NCBI GenBank assembly: GCA_025358055.1
Contig: JANYKV010000052.1
Span: forward strand, 1 to 56,159
Source: Gemmatimonadota bacterium
Lineage (GTDB): Bacteria; Gemmatimonadota; Gemmatimonadetes; Gemmatimonadales; GWC2-71-9
Length of the DNA: 56,159 nucleotides
Reading direction: 5' to 3'
How positions within the stretch are numbered: the first letter of the stretch is position 1; every line of letters begins with the position of its first letter. Positions 1 to 8,261 of this stretch are shown here, in pieces. Under the pieces are notes generated by a model. The model ran no database searches. It saw nothing but the letters and a program-made list of their open reading frames with translations, and was not told the DNA's origin. The position numbers and the translations under genes were made by a program.

Positions 1-275
1 CCCGCGATTTGCTCATGGCGCATCTCGAAGCGCAGCGGAATCCCGTCGAGCACGAGCCGCACCACGTCCGGCCGGGCCGTTCGAAGGACCTTCGGCTCCT
101 GGCTTGCAATCAGCAGTGAGAACCCCGGCGCCGCATCGCCCAGCATCGGTTCGGTCGCTCCGGCAGACGTGCCGAACACCTGTTGTACGAAATTCCGGGG
201 TGACTGCGCGGTGGCGGGCGACCCCGCCAGCAGCAGGCCGAGCATGCCGGTTGCAATCTGTTTGCTCGCGTTCAT
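1..275 (-). CDS. Secreted protein, N-terminal fragment (runs off left edge)
   Basis: Only the first 91 codons lie in the window. The visible protein begins with a short basic segment and a hydrophobic stretch ending in an Ala-X-Ala-type site (about residues 8-24, ending ATAQ), which reads as a signal peptide. The rest (around EPMLGDAAPGF and RPDVVRLVLDGIPLRF) fits a secreted globular domain, but I do not recognise a family. The ATG lies 3 bases after the stop of the AlkD-like gene on the same strand, so the two are probably cotranscribed and perhaps translationally coupled. Codon use matches the neighbours. The function is unknown and the length cannot be judged. Confidence 0.6.
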   Translation of the reverse strand, partial: MNASKQIATGMLGLLLAGSPATAQSPRNFVQQVFGTSAGATEPMLGDAAPGFSLLIASQEPKVLRTARPDVVRLVLDGIPLRFEMRHEQIA

Positions 276-278
276 GGC

Positions 279-950
279 TCAGGCTTTCTTGCGCGCCCAG
301 AGCTTCGCGATGTAGCTCACCGCGTCGGGCGTCTCGCATGAGGTGTCACCGTGATCGACCTCGACCTTGCCGATGCGTTTTGCCGCCGCGATGGCCGCGG
401 TCTTCAGCCTCGTTGAACGGCCGCCGATGGCGATGAGCGCGCCGTTCATGGCATGGCGCACGCGGTTCTTCGCGTTCCCGGTCGTCTTCTCGATACGGGC
501 GAGCAGCGCGAGCCAGTCGGCATCGGAGATGGTCTCGTCGGTGGTGGCGAGCACCGCGAACACCGTCCAGCCGCACTGGCCGAGATATTCGCCGCCCGAC
601 TTGGTCCATGCCTCCGCCGTAGCACGCGCGTGCGGCGTCCTGGCCACCAAACGCGCGACGGCGTCGGACAACACGTAGTTGTCGCACTGCAGTGCCCACG
701 TGTCGAGCTGCTTCCGGCCGATCGTTCCGGCGTCGGCGATCATCGTTGCCAGGATTCGCGCGTCGTGATTGCCCGTCGCCCAGAGCTTCTCGGCAAGTGC
801 CTGGTCGACTTTGATCGCCTTCGTAAGCTTGCCGAGCACGGCGTAGCTCACGCCGAACATCGCACCCTTGATCCCGTGGCGTGCGTAGGTCTTGCGGGTC
901 TGCGCCGAGCCGGATGTCTCCAACTGGGCCATCACTTCATCAGGTGTCAT
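279..950 (-). CDS. AlkD-like DNA alkylation repair (HEAT-repeat) protein
   Basis: A 223-residue protein built of helical repeats rich in Ala, Trp and charged residues, with blocks such as LAEKLWATGNHDARILATMI and WTVFAVLATTDETISD that are typical of the AlkD/AlkC-like HEAT family. Known AlkD proteins remove bulky or cationic alkylated bases by trapping exposed DNA, and this length is usual. Members vary in whether they keep catalytic Trp and Asp residues, and I cannot assign those here without an alignment. It would act on DNA in the cytoplasm. The secreted-protein fragment follows 3 bases downstream. Two copies of AGGAATTTCT lie 34-64 bases upstream of the start and may be a control site. 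Confidence 0.85.
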   Translation of the reverse strand: MTPDEVMAQLETSGSAQTRKTYARHGIKGAMFGVSYAVLGKLTKAIKVDQALAEKLWATGNHDARILATMIADAGTIGRKQLDTWALQCDNYVLSDAVARLVARTPHARATAEAWTKSGGEYLGQCGWTVFAVLATTDETISDADWLALLARIEKTTGNAKNRVRHAMNGALIAIGGRSTRLKTAAIAAAKRIGKVEVDHGDTSCETPDAVSYIAKLWARKKA

Positions 951-1480
951 CAGTGTTCACCGTCGGCGGTCGCGAAAGGGAAGAGGAATTTCTTAGGAAG
1001 GAAAAGGAATTTCTGTGCCCTGTCCAACCTACCACGCCAGCGGCACGCGGTCCACTAGGTTGTGCAGTGCGGGCCGAGGACTGGGGGGAGACCGGCGGTG
1101 CGCGGCTGCACCGGGTGTGGACCATCACCATACCCGCATCCGCGACCGGGTCCAACGCGGTGAGATGTTCGGCGGCCGGAGGTTCGTGGTCGGCAACATC
1201 GTCAGCCTCGCCTATCGCCTCGACGGTGACATGACTTCCAGGCGGCAACCGCCGGATCCGGGCGTTCTGGAAGCGGAGCAGCCATATTTGCGGGGAGAAC
1301 CCCGGTGCTCCTCTGGTTGATGGAGGTGACCGGGTCCGAGTCGATGCCTGACGAATTGATCAAGACGATGCTCGCCCGGGAAGATCTACGTCGCGTGCGG
1401 CCCATGACGGCGCGGTGCCAGAGACATTAGGCGACGTCAGCCCCGAGTGGGCCAAGACTCAAGATTCAAGGAGGTGTCTC
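951..1480. other. Intergenic region without a supportable gene
   Basis: This 530-base stretch separates the divergent AlkD-like and VOC genes. It holds the direct repeat at 984-1014 next to the AlkD start and a strong Shine-Dalgarno site at 1469-1474 next to the VOC start. Between about 1090 and 1410 there are short plus-strand frames with protein-like phrases (for example GGRRFVVGNIVSLAYRL near 1165-1210 and MPDELIKTMLARED near 1344-1385). They lie in different frames and lack a good start, so they could be remnants of a decayed gene, but I cannot name it. Confidence 0.5.
984..1014. promoter_or_regulatory. Direct repeat AGGAATTTCT, two copies 21 bp apart
   Basis: AGGAATTTCT occurs at 984-993 and again, identically, at 1005-1014. 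The start-to-start distance is 21 bases, about two helical turns, so a protein could bind both on one face of the helix. Each copy is itself nearly palindromic (8 of 10 positions). The pair is 34-64 bases upstream of the AlkD-like gene, where an operator or activator site would sit. Binding is inferred from spacing and symmetry only. Confidence 0.35.
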
Positions 1481-1909
1481 ATGGCGCCATCACCCACTCG
1501 CCAGTTGCTTCGAAGCGCGTCGTATTTGCCCGTGGCGGACGTCGAGAAATCGGCCGCCTACTACGAGCGGATTCTCGGGTTTCAATGCGAGTATGCGGCG
1601 GGGACTCCGCCCCAATTTGCGATATACAGTCGCGATGCGCTGGCCATCATGTTCCGAAAAGTTGAGTCGCCAGGGCTGATTTGCCCCAGTGAGAAACAGG
1701 GCGGCACGTGGGATGTGTTCTTTTGGGTCAGCGACGTGCGCGCACTACACGCAGAGTTGAAAGCAAATGGGGCGACAATCGTGTACGGCCCGCTGGTTCA
1801 GCAGCACTATCACATGGAAGAGTTTGCGGTCCGAGACCTCGATGGGCATGTGCTCGGTTTTGGTCAGGATCTGAAGTCAGATGAGCGCGATGAGGCTACC
1901 AGCCAATGA
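1481..1909 (+). CDS. VOC-family (glyoxalase/bleomycin-resistance-like) protein
   Basis: A 142-residue single-module vicinal oxygen chelate protein. The N-terminal half carries the usual opening (YLPVADVEKSAAYYERILGF) and the C-terminal half the second beta-alpha-beta-beta-beta unit (FFWVSDVRALHAELKANGA, then EEFAVRDLDGHVLGFGQ). Family members are metal-dependent lyases, dioxygenases or drug-binding proteins; the sequence does not say which. The conserved Glu near EEFAVRD is a likely metal ligand. The start at 1481 is chosen over an upstream in-frame ATG because AGGAGG at 1469-1474 sits 6 bases before it. The gene stands alone, divergent from the AlkD-like gene. Confidence 0.88.
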   Translation: MAPSPTRQLLRSASYLPVADVEKSAAYYERILGFQCEYAAGTPPQFAIYSRDALAIMFRKVESPGLICPSEKQGGTWDVFFWVSDVRALHAELKANGATIVYGPLVQQHYHMEEFAVRDLDGHVLGFGQDLKSDERDEATSQ

Positions 1910-2103
1910 ACGCCTCGAAGGATCCCCCTCCGCGTCTTGGCGTGACCGCATTTTATCCACCGTATCCTCAATAGGCCGCGACTCGAAGCGGAAAACCCAG
2001 GATCCATCCTGCCGCCTTGTCCGGTCCTGCGGCGCTAACGCATCGATAGCCTGCACTGTCATACAGACCAGGCATCATTGCAACATCCGAGCTGAGCTGG
2101 GAG

Positions 2104-3297
2104 ATGACCGTGACGCTATTCGGGCGACCACCTTTCCAATTCTCCGGCCGGGTCGGTGTGGCGGCCGGCCTTGTCGTTGTCGCGACCAGTCTCGGGGCGC
2201 AGCAACCCAAGCGGTCCGCGGGTGGGATCGTGGTGCACCGCTGCCAGGACTCGCTTCCCGCGATTTACGAGCGGCTCTCGCCCGCGGTCGTTTCCATCAC
2301 CGCCACCTCGATCAACCCCTACGACATCGATCATCGGCTCGAACGAACGATCGGCTCCGGCATGATCATCGACAGCACCGGCCTCATCCTCACCAACTCA
2401 CACGTGGTGTTCGAGCGCCAGGTCATCACCGTCACGCTGGACGATGGCACCACGTTGCCCGCACGCCTGGTCGGTGCCGACCCGATTTTCGACGTGGCGC
2501 TGGTGAAGATCTCGGCGACCAAGCCCGGCAAGCTGCCCGTGGCCCAATTGGGAAACTCCGACCGACTTCGGATTGGGGCCGAGGTGTATGCGATCGGGAA
2601 TCCACTCGGTTTGGATCAGACGCTTACGCGCGGCATCGTTTCGGCGACCAACCGCTTGCTGCCCGATGCGACCGGTTCCCTGAACGAACCGCTGATCCAA
2701 ACCGACGCCGCCATCAATCCGGGGAATTCCGGAGGTCCATTGGTGGATCGGTGTGGAGAGGTAGTGGGAATCACCACCGCGATACTGTCCGAAGGACAGA
2801 ATATCGGTTTCGCGGTACCGATTCGCTTGGTCCAGGAGGTCATTCCCGAGTTGATAAGCCACGGACACATCGTTCGCCCATGGCTCGGCATCCATGGACA
2901 GTTCGTACCACCCACTGTAAGAATTGTGCTTCGGGTCGACCTCGCCGTCGGTTTTCTCGTGGAAACCGTGGAGCCGGGGAGTCCGGCCGACCAAGCCGGA
3001 TTGCGCGGGGGCTTGTTTGAAGTGACGGTGGAAGATCAGCCTACCCTCCTGGGTGGCGATGTGATCACGGAAATGAACGGAATTCAGATCGATTCGCCGG
3101 AAAGCCTTCAGCGCACCTTTGCCGGCTGGAAGGTGGGGTCCACCCTTCATCTGACCCTGCTCCGAGGTGGTGAGCGACGCAGTGTCGACGTCACGGCCGT
3201 GGAACGACCGCTGCGGCCCGGTGATCTGACCGGCCATCGCACGACGGCCGCGGCCGGCTCGAGGGTCGTGCTCACCAAGGTTACCCGGTCGTTCTAA
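2104..3297 (+). CDS. HtrA/Deg-type serine protease with PDZ domain
   Basis: A 397-residue trypsin-like protease of the DegP/HtrA family, acting in the envelope on misfolded proteins. A hydrophobic segment at residues 17-32 is a signal peptide or membrane anchor. The triad is complete: His100 in TNSHVV, Asp130 in DVALVK and Ser209 in GNSGGP. A single PDZ domain follows (about residues 250-360, with SPADQAGLRGG). One PDZ makes it closer to DegS or short HtrA than to two-PDZ DegP. An unusual pair of Cys residues (47 and 216) flanks the protease core. It has no operon partner; a poorly coding stretch follows. Confidence 0.95.
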   Translation: MTVTLFGRPPFQFSGRVGVAAGLVVVATSLGAQQPKRSAGGIVVHRCQDSLPAIYERLSPAVVSITATSINPYDIDHRLERTIGSGMIIDSTGLILTNSHVVFERQVITVTLDDGTTLPARLVGADPIFDVALVKISATKPGKLPVAQLGNSDRLRIGAEVYAIGNPLGLDQTLTRGIVSATNRLLPDATGSLNEPLIQTDAAINPGNSGGPLVDRCGEVVGITTAILSEGQNIGFAVPIRLVQEVIPELISHGHIVRPWLGIHGQFVPPTVRIVLRVDLAVGFLVETVEPGSPADQAGLRGGLFEVTVEDQPTLLGGDVITEMNGIQIDSPESLQRTFAGWKVGSTLHLTLLRGGERRSVDVTAVERPLRPGDLTGHRTTAAAGSRVVLTKVTRSF

Positions 3298-3715
3298 CCG
3301 AATCACAACAAAACCCCTCCTTGGAGTGTCTGGATAGTTGAGTGGCGATATGTCTTCGCCGGCGAACTTCGTGGACGAATATGACTTCTCCAAGGGCGAC
3401 CATGAGCAGTCGCGCTGCCAATGCCCCTCATCTGACGACCACTCATTCTCGGAAGGGAATCGGAAAGCTGTGGGCCCTGTTGGTCCGAGTGCGGTCCGTC
3501 GTGGGTCGGGCTCACGTCGCGCCTGCTAGGGTCGGGCCGCCCGAACTCACGCTGACCGTAGTGCGAACCGACCATCGCCGGTTCGTCATACGGGAGCGCT
3601 CGACCGCGGAGCCAACGGCGTTGACTGCCCAGGTGCGGAGACCTCGAGTCATGCCTCTCCGCGCCTCGGGGCGAGATGATTTCACTTACTCAGGGGCCGG
3701 TTAGGAGGTCGTGGC
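3298..3715. other. Weakly coding intergenic stretch
   Basis: The 418 bases between the HtrA stop and the small ORF at 3716 contain one open plus-strand frame, about 3381-3704, whose stop overlaps the Shine-Dalgarno site of the next ORF. Its first third has poor G+C at third codon positions; the middle looks more like coding sequence. It matches no family I know and has no ribosome site, so I do not call it a gene. I see no hairpin with a T-tract and no clear promoter. Confidence 0.4.
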
Positions 3716-4066
3716 ATGTCTGGTGTTCCAATTAGAACCCGTCTCACTCCGCCCTCAATCGTGCGCGGGCGCGTGGTGCGCATTGTGGAGCGGGACGATC
3801 GGCGAATCACCACCCAGGAATGGGACCTTCGGTGCGGCCAGTGGAGGGAAGGGGGCTCCGATGCCGTGGGTCTCCTCGAGGCGTTCCGAGGTGTCCCGGC
3901 CTCGCGCCGGATACTCAAAGGGCTCTGCGTTCCCGAGGTCGATTGGGGGTCGGACATCTCCGATCCATCAATCCCCGGCTCGAGCACCAGGACGCCTGCC
4001 CGGCTCGAGTCAATTCCGCGTGCTAATCTGTCGCGATCTCCCGGTGCCGAAACGCCAGAGGCCTGA
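3716..4066 (+). CDS. Hypothetical small protein with a strong ribosome site
   Basis: A 116-residue frame beginning at an ATG with TAGGAGGT at 3702-3709, a near-perfect Shine-Dalgarno site 6 bases from the start. Residues 15-80 have codon use like the neighbours (G or C in most third positions) and read as a plausible soluble domain (VRGRVVRIVERDDRRITTQEW, then LLEAFRGVPASRRILKG). The last 35 residues are rich in Ser, Pro and Thr and look less coding. I recognise no family, signal peptide or membrane segment. It may be a true lineage-specific gene or a chance frame; the ribosome site is the main support. Confidence 0.4.
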   Translation: MSGVPIRTRLTPPSIVRGRVVRIVERDDRRITTQEWDLRCGQWREGGSDAVGLLEAFRGVPASRRILKGLCVPEVDWGSDISDPSIPGSSTRTPARLESIPRANLSRSPGAETPEA

Positions 4067-4168
4067 GTGGACCTCCGACTGCCGCATGGTTATGATGGCT
4101 GCGCGACCTTAAGGGACGGGCGGCCTCTCGTCCGGGTGCCCTTTCCCCCAAATGGATCCATCGCCTGA

Positions 4169-6550
4169 ATGATTCGCCGGTTAATCACTCTCGGAAGCGT
4201 CTCCCTCGCCCTGACCCTCCCAGCGGATACCCACGCTCAACAGCGATCGGTTGTCGAGGGTGTGGTCTACGACACTGTGGCCGGTTCCGTGATTCCTCTC
4301 GCTGTGGTTCGTCTCGCCGGCACCATGGTTTCAACATTGACCAACGATCGAGGGTACTACCGCCTCGTGCTGCCGGTGGGCCAGATTCGCCTCGAAGTGC
4401 GGCGAATCGGGTATTCCCCAGCCTCGGTCATCTTGGCTATTTCGGAGTACCAGACCCGGTACGACATATACCTCCGACCAGTCGCGGTCGAACTTGCGCC
4501 GATCATCGTCGTTGCGGAAGAGGATGAGGCGCACCGCATCATCAAGGCGGCCATCGCGCGTAAGCATGCGTTGTTCGCCGCCACCCATGACTATCGGTAC
4601 GACGCCTACGTGAAGTTCGTGGTGCGTGACTTGGAAAAGCCCCAGGATTCGGCCGCATCTGTGGTGCTCATCAGCGAAACCCGGACGACGGCCTACTGGG
4701 AGCAACCCAATCACTATCAGGAAACGATTCTCGCCCGTCGCCAATCCAGCAACCTCGACGCCGAGCGCAACCTGTTGTCCGTGGGTCAAATCGTCAATTT
4801 CAATCGGGAGCGGATCGACCTCCGCCGGTATTCGCTGGTATCCCCCATCGCCGATGACGCGCTAGAGCACTACGACTATCGCGTCCTCGACACGCTCTCT
4901 CTGGACGACCGCCGGGTTTTCCGCCTCGGCCTCCAACCCAAGTATGACGCGTCTCCCTTATTCATCGGGGTGATTGATATCGCCGATTCCACCTACGACG
5001 TCACGGGGGTCGACGTCGGAGTAAACCGTGCGGCGCGCTTCAACTTGCTCAAGAACATTCGGTACCAACAGCACCTCAGGGATATGGGCGGGGGTCGGTG
5101 GATGCCCGACGAAATCAAACTGACGGGCGAAGTCCGGTTCCGAATTCCGCTCCCCGGATTTCCCCATCAACTCGCGTTCGAACACATTGCGTCGCTCAAT
5201 GACTATCGTTTCGACCGGGGCGACCGGCCCCGGGACCTGAGCGAGGTTCGCATTGTGGTTTCCGATCGGGCCGACCGCCCGGATAGTGCCACGTGGTCCT
5301 CCCCGGAGGCGATCCCGTTGTCGGCAGGCGAACGCGCCGCCTGGGCCCGCATTGATTCCATCGAACGCGCCCCCCAGACTTTCGGTGCTTGGGCCCTGGG
5401 TGGCGTCCGCGCCGGAGCACGGCTGGCCACGAATCCCGACTTTTTCCACTTCAATCGAGTCGACGGACCATACTTGGGTGTCGGCGATACCTATCGGGGG
5501 GTTCCGGGGCTCACGCTCCGCGGCAAGCTGGGGTATGGATCTGGGAGCGAGCTGTGGCAGTATCGGTTGGGGGGCCAGGTGCGGCTCGTGGAATCTCAGC
5601 GTTTGTGGGTCGGGTTTGCCTACCACAGTGAGACAGTGCCGAGGAACACCTTGGTATCGCGATCGTACGACCCGACCTTCCGCGCCCTCTTTTTTCGTGT
5701 CGATCCCCTCGACTACTACCGCGACCAGGGCGCGACCGTCTCGCTCTCGACTAAGCTCGCGGACTTCACCCACCTCGATGTCGAGTACAACGACCTCCAT
5801 CAGTCCAGTCTCCCAGTAGTCACCAGTTATTCGGTTTTTCATGCGAGGCGAGCCGTACGTCCCAACGTGCCCATTGACGACGGGCGAATGCGTTCGTTCT
5901 CCGGCCGGCTGACCTACGATTCTCGGGCGATGGTCCGCAGAGAGGCGCAGGATTCGTATCTCCAGAGCCCGACGTGGACTCGCGTCACCCTCAGCGCGGA
6001 AGTGGCCTCACCGACCCTGGTGGCGAACGATTTCGATTTCGGCAAGTATTCCCTTCAGATCGAACGGCGCCAACGGACATTCAACCTTGGCATGACGACG
6101 TTCTCCGCGACCGTCGGAGCCTCGAGCGGCACTTTGCCCAAGCAACGCTACTTCACGATCGACCCGGGCAAAGGCGTGCTGACCTTTCAGGGTGGAGGAT
6201 TCAACACGGTCCGGGACAGCAGCTTCATTGGCAATCGGGTGGCGATGTTCACCGTGCGGCACGAATTCGACCGACTATTGTTCGCCAAAAGCCGCCTTCC
6301 GTTAATCCGGAAACTGCCGTTCACGTTGAGCGTTCATGGAGGCCTGTTCTGGACCGACTTTTCGGGCCAAGCGGTAAGTCTCGCTGACTCATTCAAGACC
6401 GCGCCCGGGGCGTATCGCGAAATTGGATTCGGGCTGGGCAACCTCACGCCGTTTCTCTCGCCATTCAACTTGGCGGCCCACCTCACTTGGCAGGTCTCCT
6501 CTTACCAAACCCGGCGGTTCCGGTTTGGCCTGAGTTTCGGACAGTTCTGA
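4169..6550 (+). CDS. DUF5686 outer-membrane protein with CarboxypepD_reg-like domain
   Basis: A 793-residue secreted protein. After a signal peptide (residues 1-23, ending THAQ) comes a carboxypeptidase regulatory-like beta-sandwich (about 27-110: VEGVVYDTVAGSVIPLAVV, then RGYYRLVLPVG and RRIGYSPA), then a long DUF5686 region (about 115-793) of alternating hydrophobic strands. The chain ends in Phe (FGLSFGQF), as expected for a barrel inserted by the BAM machinery. Families of this architecture are common in Bacteroidota and Gemmatimonadota and sit in the outer membrane; their substrate is unknown. There is no clear Shine-Dalgarno site. The gene is flanked by intergenic DNA and seems monocistronic. 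Confidence 0.85.
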   Translation: MIRRLITLGSVSLALTLPADTHAQQRSVVEGVVYDTVAGSVIPLAVVRLAGTMVSTLTNDRGYYRLVLPVGQIRLEVRRIGYSPASVILAISEYQTRYDIYLRPVAVELAPIIVVAEEDEAHRIIKAAIARKHALFAATHDYRYDAYVKFVVRDLEKPQDSAASVVLISETRTTAYWEQPNHYQETILARRQSSNLDAERNLLSVGQIVNFNRERIDLRRYSLVSPIADDALEHYDYRVLDTLSLDDRRVFRLGLQPKYDASPLFIGVIDIADSTYDVTGVDVGVNRAARFNLLKNIRYQQHLRDMGGGRWMPDEIKLTGEVRFRIPLPGFPHQLAFEHIASLNDYRFDRGDRPRDLSEVRIVVSDRADRPDSATWSSPEAIPLSAGERAAWARIDSIERAPQTFGAWALGGVRAGARLATNPDFFHFNRVDGPYLGVGDTYRGVPGLTLRGKLGYGSGSELWQYRLGGQVRLVESQRLWVGFAYHSETVPRNTLVSRSYDPTFRALFFRVDPLDYYRDQGATVSLSTKLADFTHLDVEYNDLHQSSLPVVTSYSVFHARRAVRPNVPIDDGRMRSFSGRLTYDSRAMVRREAQDSYLQSPTWTRVTLSAEVASPTLVANDFDFGKYSLQIERRQRTFNLGMTTFSATVGASSGTLPKQRYFTIDPGKGVLTFQGGGFNTVRDSSFIGNRVAMFTVRHEFDRLLFAKSRLPLIRKLPFTLSVHGGLFWTDFSGQAVSLADSFKTAPGAYREIGFGLGNLTPFLSPFNLAAHLTWQVSSYQTRRFRFGLSFGQF

Positions 6551-6692
6551 TCGTCCGGCCTCGAGGTCGGTCGTTCGGTAGGGACTGTTGGATCCTGACG
6601 AACCGGTCGGACTGAGCTACTTTGTGGTCAAGAATCTCCCGGGCCGTTTCCATACGGCCGATCCCACACCCATTGTTTTCGGAGGTGTCCCT

Positions 6693-7328
6693 ATGGCGAT
6701 CCGGCTGGGCGATGTTGCGCCTGACTTCACCGCGATGACAACCCAAGGCACCGTTTCGTTTCATGAGTGGAAGGGGAATGGGTGGGCGATCCTCTTTTCA
6801 CACCCCAAGGACTTCACGCCCGTGTGCACCACCGAGCTTGGCGCAGTTGCTGCGCTCAAGCCCGAGTTCGACCGGCGGAACACCAAGGTGATCGGGTTGA
6901 GCGTCGATCCGGTGGAGTCTCATCACAGATGGGAAGGCGATATCAAAGAGGTGACCAGTCACGCGGTAAATTTTCCCATGATTGCCGACCCTGACCGCAA
7001 GGTCGCAGACCTATACGACATGATCCATCCGAACGCGAGCGACACCATGACAGTTCGCTCGGTGTTCATCATCGGGCCCGACCACAAGATCAAGCTGACG
7101 CTCACATATCCGGCGAGCACGGGGCGGAGTTTTCAAGAAGTGCTGCGGGTACTCGATTCATTGCAGCTTACGGCCGGGTACTCCGTGGCGACTCCCGCCG
7201 ACTGGAAACAAGGCGAGGATGTGATCATTGTGACTTCAGTGTCGGATGCGGACGCCAAGGTGAAATTTCCGAAGGGCTTCGTGGCGAAAAAACCCTACTT
7301 GAGAGTCACTCCGCCGCCGGATCGCTGA
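6693..7328 (+). CDS. 1-Cys peroxiredoxin (Prx6 type)
   Basis: A 211-residue AhpC/TSA-fold peroxidase that reduces hydrogen peroxide and lipid peroxides in the cytoplasm. The active site is HPKDFTPVCTTE with peroxidatic Cys45. There is no second conserved Cys in the C-terminal arm, and the length and C-terminal domain (ADWKQGEDVIIV, then KPYLRVTPPP) fit the Prx6 subgroup. The start at 6693 is preferred to an in-frame ATG at 6588 because GGAGG at 6681-6685 lies 7 bases before it and the protein then begins exactly where family members do (MAIRLGDVAPDF). A G+C-rich hairpin follows the stop. Confidence 0.95.
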   Translation: MAIRLGDVAPDFTAMTTQGTVSFHEWKGNGWAILFSHPKDFTPVCTTELGAVAALKPEFDRRNTKVIGLSVDPVESHHRWEGDIKEVTSHAVNFPMIADPDRKVADLYDMIHPNASDTMTVRSVFIIGPDHKIKLTLTYPASTGRSFQEVLRVLDSLQLTAGYSVATPADWKQGEDVIIVTSVSDADAKVKFPKGFVAKKPYLRVTPPPDR

Positions 7329-7343
7329 GTCATTTGAGGTTGA

Positions 7344-7374
7344 GGGCGGGGCTATCCTTCTGCCGGCCCCGCCC
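7344..7374 (+). terminator. G+C-rich hairpin after the peroxiredoxin gene
   Basis: A perfect 9-bp stem (GGGCGGGGC at 7344-7352 with GCCCCGCCC at 7366-7374) encloses a 13-base loop, starting 15 bases after the stop codon. No T-run follows, so it is not a classic intrinsic terminator, but it sits between convergent genes and could stop or protect transcripts. The rest of the gap to 7554 shows nothing else. Confidence 0.4.
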
Positions 7375-7554
7375 GCCTGCGCGGTTTGGATCCAGAAACC
7401 AGCGGGGTGGGTCGAGCCACCCAGCCGGGACCCGACCCCAATCTCCGGTCTAAACGAACCTACCTTCCCGAGCGCCGGGCTTCCCCGGTTCAAGGGGCAA
7501 CACTCGCCAACCGATACTCCGTAAGTTGAAACACCACGCCCGGCGGCAGGCCGT

Positions 7555-8190
7555 TCAGTCCTTGGCGGTGTCTACGGCCCGCCAGAGGTACCAGCTTGCG
7601 ATGGTCCGATAGGGCCTCCAACGCTCCCCATGCCGTGCCACTCGTTCAGGGCGAGGGAGAGTTCGAGTGCCAAAGGCAATTTGGAAGCCCTTCCGGATGC
7701 CGAGATCGTGGATCGGAAGGATATCCGGCCGGCCGAGGCGGAAGATCAAGAGCATCTCCACGGTCCATCGGCCAACCCCACGAACCTGGGTGAGTTGGTT
7801 GATGATGTCCTCGGTTTCCATTCGCCGGATCCGTGTCGTCCCAGGAAGTCTCCGTGCGATGGCGTGCGCTGCCAGGTCCTGGACCGCGAGAGTTTTTGCT
7901 CGCGAGAGCCCAGCGCCGCGGATCCGATCGACCGGGGTGGCCAGAACGTCCGCCGGAGTTGGCCATCGCTTGGGGGCGTAGAGCGACCGGAAACGGCCAA
8001 AAATTGTCGCCGCGGCCTTTCCGGAGAGCTGTTGGTAAACGATTGCCTCGAGCAGGGCATGAAAGGGAGTGCGCCGCGTTCTGGTCTCGAAGCGACAGGG
8101 ACCGATTCGGTCGATGAGACTAGCGAGGGAAGGATCGGCGGTACGGAGCGCGGTGCAGGCGCTCTCGAGGTCGTGCGGATCGAGCATCAT
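7555..8190 (-). CDS. alkA: DNA-3-methyladenine glycosylase II (AlkA family)
   Basis: A 211-residue HhH-GPD base-excision glycosylase that cuts alkylated purines from DNA. The helix-hairpin-helix lies at about residues 132-155 (LTQVRGVGRWTVEMLLIF) and the catalytic Asp is Asp162 in LPIHDLG. The N-terminal half has the family block EAIVYQQLSGKAA. It lacks the N-terminal domain of the E. coli enzyme, like short MAG2-type proteins. The ATG at 8190 is chosen because AGGTG lies 7 bases upstream; a GTG at 8199 is the alternative. It is divergent from the response-regulator gene with a very short gap. Confidence 0.93.
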   Translation of the reverse strand: MMLDPHDLESACTALRTADPSLASLIDRIGPCRFETRTRRTPFHALLEAIVYQQLSGKAAATIFGRFRSLYAPKRWPTPADVLATPVDRIRGAGLSRAKTLAVQDLAAHAIARRLPGTTRIRRMETEDIINQLTQVRGVGRWTVEMLLIFRLGRPDILPIHDLGIRKGFQIAFGTRTLPRPERVARHGERWRPYRTIASWYLWRAVDTAKD

Positions 8191-8261
8191 GCCGGGCACC
8201 TGAAATGTCGGTGGTCGTGGTCGGGGAGGATCATGAATCTACCTCTGGGGGCGCGAAAGCG

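Noticed and set aside
1090-1410. Protein-like phrases suggesting a broken soil-type secreted protein
   Set aside because: They fall in different frames without a start or ribosome site, and I could not tie them to a family with confidence.
6555-6570. Palindrome CCGGCCTCGAGGTCGG after the DUF5686 gene as terminator
   Set aside because: It has no loop and no T-run and is imperfect at one pair; it is too common a pattern in G+C-rich DNA to call.
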